Shown: positions 55,676 to 64,000 of the stretch, piece by piece
How the letters are laid out: the number at the start of each line of letters is the position of its first letter
How positions within the stretch are numbered: the stretch's first letter is position 1
Source of the DNA: Watersipora subatra
Taxonomy: Eukaryota; Bryozoa; Gymnolaemata; Cheilostomatida; Watersiporidae
DNA length: 64,000 nucleotides
Assembly (NCBI RefSeq): GCF_963576615.1
Contig: NC_088711.1
Span: 34,956,121 to 35,020,120 of the forward strand
Reading direction: 5' to 3'
Notes under the pieces: generated by a model
The model's database searches: none
What the model saw: the letters and a program-made list of their open reading frames with translations, nothing else
What the model was told of the DNA's origin: nothing
Translations under genes and position numbers: made by a program

Positions 55676-58215
55676 TTTAACTAATCAAAACAGTTCTTTT
55701 TTTATTGCTTATGGATTTTTTATATAAAAAAATATGGATATACTTAACACTTTCAGTTCTTTGGCTAAAAGTGTTAACAAGTGTTTCAATATTAACTAAC
55801 TAATCATACAGGTTTGTTATTCATGCACAATTTTGTTAGTTTTCAGGCTTGGCAAGTGGTTCAATTCATCAATTCAGCTTTAAAAATGAGAACTTATTTT
55901 TCCGGTATGTTATTGAATGTGAAAATGAAGCATTTCTGGGAATTTACATTGTACATGCGCTGTAGACAGTTAGGTTATGTCTTTGTACAAGTTATTGATT
56001 TTCAGAGGCTTCTCATTATATTTATTAATCATCCAGCGGTCTTTTTCATAGCTTGCACCGGTGTGTCAGCTCTGCTGATTTCTTCTGAGCGCCGGGGAGC
56101 GTCCCCTATAGCTTTCAAACAAATTCACTCTTTGATTCCTGAAGGTTTCACTTCTCTAATCTGCCACATAGCTTTCTTTCTTCTTACTCCAATGTTCTTA
56201 CTATTATTACTCTAGAACACAGATATTTAAAATTAGGCGAGTATTGAAAGTCGGTTTAAACATTCCTTCCATATTAGAATATTTCATTAAATGATCAAAT
56301 CTCATGATACATACGGTAATCATGCATCGCGGACAAAATTTTCAAACGCCATTATTTTTTCTTTAAAACCAGCGACCAGTTAGGGATAGCATGTACATTA
56401 GCATTCCTGGTTCTTTGACATATTTACTGGCTAGTAATTGTGAGTAAAATGTGTAAGATATTAGATTATGGGACCTGAACTGTGTTCTGTAAGGCAACAT
56501 AATTACATGATTAAATAGATTAATGTTGCAATCAAGGATCCATGGAGACACACTAGATGCTATTAGCGTGGAGACACACTAGGTGCTATTAGCGTGCCTG
56601 GCTTGTATACAGTACTCCCATCACAATTAGCTCTGTAAATAAACCTGCGTAGTAATTTGAGTTTCTTCCATATTTCTATCTAAGAATAGTTCATTCCCAG
56701 GCTATGCGTTGCTAACTTTTCTTTCATTATGTCTCTGCGATGTTGTGACGTATTTCCTTGTACATGTGTGGTTTCTATAAATTTCCCATCTGTTGAATTT
56801 ACCAAGCCATTCCTGCCACCTCTGAACAGGCAAAAAATCCGTGTATAAAATATTTGTGGTCAAATCATTGGCGTGTAAACTGGCTCCCCCAACTGTGCTG
56901 CACCAGGCATGAGGAGGGTTGCTAGCAACTCTACGTTTCTAAAAACAAAAGGGCAAAGGCAGAAGAATGCCTTTGCGAGCCATTGGCCAGCTAGCTAGAT
57001 ATGGTGTCTCAATAAAGACAGCCAACAGAAGACAATGGCAAACTTCTGTTGAATCCTGCCAAAAAAGTCATGGTTATAGGAAATGGGGAGAAACTTGATC
57101 GTCTAGGTTCACAGGACATGGTACTTACAGAAGTTTTACCCTTATCGCTGCTTCCTCAATATTAGTTTTAAAAACGGTGCTGCCATAGCTATAAAGCCAA
57201 AGATATACATGTACAACATAGGCAAAGATCAGAGTGTAGTGAATAGGCACCCAGCCAGCACCTTTTGAGCTTATGTAAACGGATGCAAGGCCAGGTAATT
57301 ACCAAATGTAATCCTTGCCAAGTTTGTAAATCAACTGTTGGAAAGGAATATAATTCAATTTGTTGCGTAAACAAAGACAAACCTATCATAACAATAGCTG
57401 TGTGCCCAAGAGGTAGTAAAGAGATGTCCACCGTTACCTATGCTTATCTTTCAAACTTGCTCCTTAACCATGTCTTGTACTAGCTGTTTGCTTAAGATAA
57501 ACATGACTTTTATTTGTAAACCACGAAGACATTCGGTAAAACATTCCCTCCAATATCACAAACCTCCTTGCATAGCTACAAACACTTCATATATATATAA
57601 AAACTATCTTATTTTAGATATATGAAAATTTGATCTTTTCGAAATCATTATAATAAAATTAACGTTTTAAAGTTTGATGAGCTTTACAAATGAGATAGTT
57701 TATTTGTTTTTAACATGACACTTGAAATGGCATGCTTTTATATCAGCTTTGGATATTTGTATTACTTCATTTGATAAAAAGTCTATGATCTTACTAAAAT
57801 GTGAAACTGATTTAAACCAAGTTGACAAGAACTGTCTAAAGCTCAATGTATGAAGAGGTAGCACTCGATGACAATAGTGGCAAGTAGCCCTCTAGCTTAC
57901 GGCTTCAACAAATGGATACATGTATTAAGTGTACAATTTTGTCATTTTAGCCGCTTGTTGAGGTACATAGTTAATAATATAGATGCAAGTATAGTAGCAA
58001 GTGCCAAGAGATTTGTATGGAATTGTTTGCTCTGCGCATCTGACCTCACTAATGTAAACTAAGGCCTCGTGCAAGCATATTAAAGTGACCAATTCATTGG
58101 ACTACTATAGTAATGAGAGAATGTTCTTTATCACCCGGAACTAGCCAGTTTTCTCCATGTGCACGTAAAGTTGTATCTGTAATGGCACTATATTGTACAT
58201 ACTCTTAAATTAGCA
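55676..58215. other. Intergenic, downstream of POP1
   Basis: No gene is supported. A 133-codon hydrophobic frame at 55814-56215 shows no family resemblance. A short direct repeat (GGAGACACACTAGATGCTAT / AGGTGCTATTAGCGTG) occurs at about 56541-56600. Confidence 0.4.
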
Positions 58216-58745
58216 TTCTCATAGAGAGGTTGTGTCTATTACCGATTCTCATGGAGAGGTTGTGTTTATTACCGATTCTCATAGAGAGGTTATGTCTATT
58301 ACCGATTCTCATGGAGAGGTTGTGTTTATTACCGATTCTCATAAAGAGGCTATGTCTATTACTGATTCTCATAGAGGGGTTATGTCTATTACCGATTCTC
58401 ATAGAGAGGTCTATTACCGATTCTTATGGAGAGGGTATGTCTATTACCGATTCTCATGGAGAGGTTATGTCTATTACCGATTATCATAGAGAGGTTATGT
58501 CTATTACCGATTCTCATAGAGAGGTTATGTCTATTACCGATTCTCATAGAGAGGTCTATTACCGATTCTCATAGAGAGGTCTATTACCGATTCTTATGGA
58601 GAGGTTATGTCTATTACCGATTCTCATAGAGAGGTTATGTCTATTACCGATTCTTATGAAGAGGTTATGTCTATTACCATTCTCATGGAGAGGTTATGTA
58701 TATTACCAATTCTCATAGAAAGGTTATGTCTATTACCCGATTCCC
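58216..58745. repeat. 30-bp minisatellite, about 17 copies
   Basis: The unit is TTACCGATTCTCATAGAGAG then GTTATGTCTA. Some copies lack GTTATG. At 10 codons, the array keeps frames open in several phases (ITDSHREVMS-type). Confidence 0.9.
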
Positions 58746-58979
58746 ATGAAGACGGTCATTCACATTATAAATATGACATGTGACATATAGAAGCCGTTGT
58801 GACACGCTTGAGTCCAATTCAACTCAGACATGTGTGGTGAAGGTAAATCAATTATATTTCACAATCCGTAATCACTTTAGCGACAAGAACAATGTGCTGC
58901 CAGACACTTTTATTCCGCTGTATTGAAAACTATCGATGTATCTTCATTGCCATTGTAGTGTCATCAAATGGCTGCAGTC

Positions 58980-59124
58980 TATTGGTCAATGCTGCTGTAG
59001 GAAAAATCATTACTTTCGTTAATTGTCTAAGGGTTGTATAAAGCTACAGAGCTAATATATGCGCGTGAGGAATGGCACTGCTTGTTGCTTTATTCAGTAG
59101 GACGAGCAGAAAGTTGATATGGTG
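58980..59124 (+). promoter_or_regulatory. Possible TATA promoter and first exon
   Basis: An inverted CCAAT motif (ATTGG, 58981-58985) and TATAAAG (59037-59043) are followed by about 80 bp ending in ATATGGTG with a consensus donor GTAAGT at 59125. This could be the start of the gene whose coding exon begins near 63205. The motifs are common enough in AT-rich DNA that this stays speculative. Confidence 0.25.
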
Positions 59125-59654
59125 GTAAGTATTGCAGTGAAGTTATTACATGTGGGGTTTGGAGGAACAACGGTTAAGGCTAGTTACTATATCAGCTGCG
59201 TTTGAGTGGACATGGCCATTTTATCTGATAGGTAAACAACATCTATCAACTGTAAAACTGGGAGTATCTGAAACGGATGATTTCAGAGCAGCAGCAATAA
59301 TTAGCTGTGTTTAGCTTATAGAGGCATGAGCCAGTGCCATTAAATAGGAAAGCAATGGTTTTGAAATTTGCTCAATAAAGCTACTTTTGCTGTCTAGAAA
59401 GGTTCGAAGGGAAAAACTGGGATTTGAACAAAAATAGATGAAATCTTATGTTGATCTTATGGAAAAGTAAACCAATGCATAATATGTATGGCAATTTTAT
59501 GAAAATTTCAACTTTTATGGAATAGAAGTTTATTTATGTTGAATTTATGCGAGGCTGGCCCGCTATTCCAGATATTGTAAATGATGGATATTCAACAAGT
59601 TTCTTTCCACAAGTTTAGCAATATTTGGCGCAGCTCTTCCCCGTAACGTGTAGG

Positions 59655-60045
59655 ATTTCTTACTTACGTGGGTGAATAACATATACTGCTGCTGTAGGTT
59701 TTCCTACTTACACTAGTGAATAACATATAATGCTGCTGTAGGTTTTCCTACTTACACTAGTGAATAACATATATTGCTGCTGTAGGTTTTCCTACTTACA
59801 CTAGTGAATAACATATATTGCTGCTGTAGGTTTTCCTACTTACACTAGGGAATAACATATATTGCTGCTGTAGGCTTTCCTGCCTACACTAGTGAATAAC
59901 ATATATTAATGCTGTAGGTTTTCGTAACACTAGAGAATAACATATAATGCTACTGTAGGTTTTCCTACACACACTATTGAAAAGTGTATATCGATGCTGT
60001 AGGGTTTGCTACCTACATTAGTGAATAGTGTATACCGATGCTTTA
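59655..60045. repeat. 44-bp minisatellite, about nine copies
   Basis: The unit is TGCTGCTGTAGGTTTTCCTA then CTTACACTAGTGAATAACAT and ATAT. Copies decay toward the right end. Confidence 0.88.
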
Positions 60046-60235
60046 GATAACATAATTGCTAAGCACACAGATTCACAATAGTCTGACACTGACTGAAGTA
60101 ACGATGAAGAGGTATAATAATTAAGGCAATGTTTCATTCACAGATGGATAGCTAGGCTCTTGAGAATTTCTAATGTAGGCCTATTTGCTAGTAGCCTTTT
60201 TAATGATCTATGTAGACTCTTTTACTATGTAGCTT

Positions 60236-60715
60236 ACTAATAGTGACTAGTTCAACCAGTTAGTTTACTAATAGTAACCAGTTCAACTAGTTAGTTTACT
60301 AACAGTAACCAGTTCAACCAGTTAATTTACTAATAGTAACCAATTCAACCAGTTAGTTTACTAACAGTAACCAGTTCAACTAGTTAGTTTACTAATAGTA
60401 ACCAGTTCAACCAGTTAGTTTACTAATAGTAACCAATTCAACCAGTTAGTTTACTAATAGTAACTAGTTCAACCAGTTAGTTTACTAACAGTAACCAGTT
60501 CAACCAGTTAGTTTACGAATAGTAACCAGTTTAACCAGTTAGTTTACTGTTAGTAACTAGTTCAACCAGTTAGTTTACTGATAGTAACTACTTCAACCAG
60601 TTAGTTTACTAACAGTAATCAGTTCAACCAGTTAGTTTACGAATAGTAACCAGTTTAACCAGTTAGTTTACTGTTAGTAACTAGTTAAACCAGTTAGTTT
60701 ACTAATATTACAGTA
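60236..60715. repeat. 31-bp minisatellite, about 16 copies
   Basis: The unit is AGTTTACTAATAGTAACCAG then TTCAACCAGTT. Variants (AACAG, GTTAG, TTTAACC) are arranged in a higher-order pattern. It lies about 190 bp downstream of the 44-bp array. Confidence 0.9.
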
Positions 60716-60719
60716 ATTG

Positions 60720-63204
60720 GTTCAGCTAATTAGTTCAGTCCAAACATCTGCAAGAACTCTGATGCCAATTCTCCTAAAGGCGCAAAAGCTGATTTTACTT
60801 TACTCGTTTGTCTCGTTTGTCTCGGTACTATGTATATATGTATCTATACAAAATGTAACATTAAATGAGCTACTATCAACTTTTACTTTAGCTAGAGACA
60901 TTGTAGAGACACATTAAAGATCTTTCAGTAAATGGATTTTGTAAAACACATGTTAATGACCTTCCTGTAGTAGATTAGCTTCATTAAAATTATTTGTATT
61001 AGCTTTTACAAGATGTGACTAGAGGTAATGAATGCAATTGGCTGATCCAGTAGTTGAATTACAGTTATCTAATGACTGGCTGTTCACTACGTCAAGTAAA
61101 ATGAAAATCTATTACTATTATCTTCATAACGTTTAACAGGCTTATTTACTGGCAGCTGTAGATTAACACAAATATTTAGATGCCTGTCTGGTAAGTTTGT
61201 TACATTTTAAACAACTTTCTGTATAACATTATTTTAAATTGGTTTGGTTGTAGTTAATGCCGGAGCCATGTGTTTGAAAGCAGGCCGACAGGTCTTTTCC
61301 CAGAACATGATGAGTTAGGTATGATTACCTGCTTTAAAAAAGGGTAATGGATTCTGTTTGCTTCATGTATTAATTTGTTTATTGTTTATTGACGCCATTT
61401 ATAGCCTATGCATATTATACTATGTTTCATGATGTTTTTGAATTGAAAACATGTATATATTTTTTAATTTTGTAAGAAAGAATTAAAGGAGCAGCAGCGT
61501 ATCATCGCATCACTTTGAGTGGCAGCATAGGTTATGTTATTGAACCCGGGTCATTAGTGACTATATACATGTATGCGCTTTGCATACTGCTTCAGGGTTG
61601 AGCCAAACATGGTCTCTGAATGACTACTACACCTGTTTTCATATTTCTACTCTTGTTTTCGCAATGACTTCTCCTCCATGAACTTGAAAGGATTATTGTA
61701 TTTCGCCTTGCATGATATAAAAACAACTTCTATAGGCCTAAATATTTATATTTGGAGCACTAAATACTATATTTTATAATTAATGTAGAATTATGCTTCA
61801 TCTTGCTGGCTTTTTTCCATGTCAAGCTGCTCTAATAATACTCACCTAGTGTTACATGAGTTTTTCTTTAATAACGCCCACAAAAACTCTTTATAATCAC
61901 ATTAATTATATTGCAATCAAGTGGTTATTAACTATTTTTCCTTTCTAAAAATGCTTTTCGGTCTTACATCTTCCAGGACTCAGACAACCTCTTCCTTACA
62001 GGCTTATTCAGCTAAAAGCAAACCAAATTCATCTCTATTTATCTGTCAGAGTTGATTATCTGTTTTCTGTGCATGACACAGCTTTTACCTGCTCATAGCA
62101 GGTAATCCTCGGTGTTTTTGGTAGTGTTTTTGGTAATGAACGGTATACTCCGTTCAATGCCTAACAATAACAAGCGCTTCCGCAACCACCCTGTAGGCAG
62201 AGGCTGATAGACAATCACAGCATCAGCTGGCAGATATGTAAATGGGGTATTGTGAGATAGTCATATGCAAATGCAAACTAAACACGGCGCTACGCTACGA
62301 TCACTCACTTTTCAACAACTATTCTGTTTGATGATGGTTACAAGGTTGATTTTGTTAGCTCATTTGCGCAAGGAAGAGACATGCGAGAAATCAATAGTCC
62401 TCGACTTTATGGTTCATCTATATTCTATACTCAATATTTTACCAGCTTTTCTCAATCTACTTCTAATGGATTCAGTGACCCCAAAATAGTAAAGTTTCTT
62501 GCGCAGACAATAGGTCTGCTGTTTTCAGATGATTATCTACTGCGTTATATTATAATTTCCTTTATTATATTTTAGTTTACAGATACTCATTAGTGACAAC
62601 AAGCACCTACCTGTGTACCTGTGATAGAGATGAGTGATGCAATCGTTTTGGTGGAAATAGATTGAAAGTTATTAACAAACGCCGCAGACAAGGGGTGGAT
62701 GTCTCACATAAGTTTAAAAAATTATATAGACAAGGTCTGGATGTTTCACATGAATTTAACAAATGATACAGAAGTGTAAAAGTCTTATATGATTTTAATA
62801 AACGATGCAGACAATGTGTGCTTGTCTGCTTTGCAAATGAAATGTTGGTGTTTTTGTAAATCAGTCAACGGCTGGTACAACGTAAATAACCTTCATTACA
62901 CGCTACTAAATAGTAATTATATCGGATGATAATCGCGTTGTTAACCTAATGTAAGTATAGCTAAATACTATCATATATCTGTCAGCCTTCATGTATGCAA
63001 AGGTCAAAGGGGTCATTTGCTCGTCATCAGCTGACAGATAGATGCTTGCCGATTTAGCTTTTATTACAGTGTTTCGTGGTGAGAGTTGCTGAGACTAGGT
63101 ATATCTAGCTCTGTCTCTTAAACCTAGGCTAGTCTTTTCTAGCGAGCCAACTACTGGGTATTTTCCTCTAACCACCAACTAAGAGGCTGCTTGTACCTTT
63201 GCAG
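60720..63204. other. 5' flank of the SLC10-like gene, no coding exon recognised
   Basis: A segment near 61254-61318 is bounded by TTGTAG and by GTATGA and could be an untranslated exon. It has no long frame. Otherwise I see only AT-rich DNA. Confidence 0.3.
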
Positions 63205-63241
63205 AAAGCCAATCAACACCTGTAAAGACTGGGGCACAACC

Positions 63242-63961
63242 ATGTGTTCAGCAAGCACCTTGACATTGCTAACATTGGTATGCGTCTGCGCGCAGCAAGT
63301 ACCGACGTCAACAGATCCATCATATGAGATGGAGACAACTCCTTATAGCCCTTACTACGAACGAGATCTTCTCTTCCACCCACCGGGCAACATGAAACAA
63401 ATACTATACAGCCAATATTACGTACAGATAAATATTTCAACACAGCTCGAGGACTACATTGTCATAGAAATGCTCAATGGAGGCATTGATTTCTTTATCG
63501 GACTTACCAAACCGAAAAATGATTTGACTACTATATTACCATTTGATAAGATCAAATACATACCATCGAAGAACTATAACCTATCTTACCAGCTCTTCTG
63601 GAGGTTACAAGTAAACAACAGTATGAATATTGAGCCAACCGTTTTAGATTCAAATTCGTTGAACCGTAATGGTTTTGTTTTGACTCTATCAAAGCTCGGC
63701 TATTCATCTGTTGATGTTCATGTTATACAACGAGTCAACAACGTATCATCTTTAATCTCTGCGCAGTCGTACAATATCACAGCAATAAGGAAATACCGAA
63801 AGGTAGATCTTGGATTTACCATTGCTATTACTATAGTTGGACTTCTAAACATATTCGCGATTGGTTGTATGTCAGAAGTTGCTGTACTGAGGTCACAGTT
63901 TAAGAAAAGTCTTATACCTGTTGGACTAGCCTCAGCTACACAGTATGTGATCACCCCTCTG
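63242..63961 (+). CDS. SLC10-family (P3/SLC10A3-A5-like) transporter, first coding exon
   Basis: SLC10 proteins are multi-pass membrane proteins related to sodium/bile-acid cotransporters. A signal peptide is visible (MCSASTLTLLTLVCVCA, 1-17), followed by an extracellular region of about 170 residues with sequons at Asn64, Asn113, Asn125, Asn167 and Asn178. The first membrane span starts at about 190 (LGFTIAITIVGLLNIFAIGC). The segment ending in SEVAVLRSQF and then ATQYVITPL matches the start of the transporter core in SLC10A3/A5. A long N-terminal ectodomain is typical of that branch. The exon ends at 63961 with donor GTAAGT in phase 0; the rest lies beyond the window. A strong acceptor (TTTGCAG) ends at 63204, so the in-frame ATG at 63191 is probably intronic and 63242 is preferred. 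The substrate cannot be inferred. Confidence 0.8.
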
Positions 63962-64000
63962 GTAAGTCATATAGATTGAGGATTTCAGGCGGTGAAACTC

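Noticed and set aside
55814-56215. 133-codon hydrophobic frame downstream of POP1
   Set aside because: No family resemblance, no splice or promoter context, and AT-rich DNA often yields hydrophobic chance frames.
56920-57130. Possible non-LTR retrotransposon fragment
   Set aside because: No reverse transcriptase or endonuclease motif could be read in any frame.
58230-58629. Repeat proteins over the 30-bp array
   Set aside because: The unit is 10 codons long and stop-free in several frames; no flanking coding context.

Overview
The window looks like nuclear DNA of an invertebrate animal. It is AT-rich, its genes are split by GT-AG introns, repeats are dense, and four conserved animal housekeeping or transport genes can be assembled. 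The protein sequences and the repeat landscape would fit a lophotrochozoan (for example a bryozoan or mollusc), but that assignment is a guess. There is no bacterial operon structure, phage or CRISPR locus.

Layout. 1-8467: intergenic DNA with a decayed Tigger/pogo-type transposon, a tRNA-derived SINE, a small TA-flanked MITE, a 37-copy 13-bp minisatellite and several near-perfect hairpins. 8468-18145 (+): a complete purine nucleoside phosphorylase gene (PNP, 5 exons, 294 aa). Its introns hold a TTAA-flanked MITE, two Tigger-like MITEs, a 124-bp MITE and a duplicated repeat of about 630 bp. 20597-22457 (-): a complete phosphopantothenate-cysteine ligase gene (PPCS, 2 exons, 311 aa), convergent with PNP. 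22458-32802: intergenic DNA with a recent hAT-type element, a degenerate tandem array and two large foldback inverted repeats. 32803-55675 (+): a complete gene for the RNase P/RNase MRP subunit POP1 (13 exons, 751 aa), with introns crowded with hAT elements, MITEs, SINEs and at least seven tandem arrays. 55676-63204: intergenic DNA with three more minisatellites and a possible TATA-type promoter. 63242-63961 (+): the first coding exon of an SLC10-family transporter of the P3/SLC10A3-A5 type, cut by the window edge.

How the genes relate. PNP (purine salvage), PPCS (coenzyme A synthesis), POP1 (tRNA and rRNA processing) and the SLC10-like membrane protein are unrelated single-copy animal genes. 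Nothing suggests a functional cluster. Exons were assembled by hand from remembered family conservation and splice-site phase. All internal joins in PNP, PPCS and POP1 keep the reading frame, which is the main support for the models.

The less ordinary content is repeat biology: recent hAT and TTAA-type transposition with clear target-site duplications, hairpin insertions, a minisatellite grown from inside a SINE, and tandem arrays ending within about 30-60 bp of the acceptor sites of three consecutive POP1 exons. I found no convincing undescribed multigene system.
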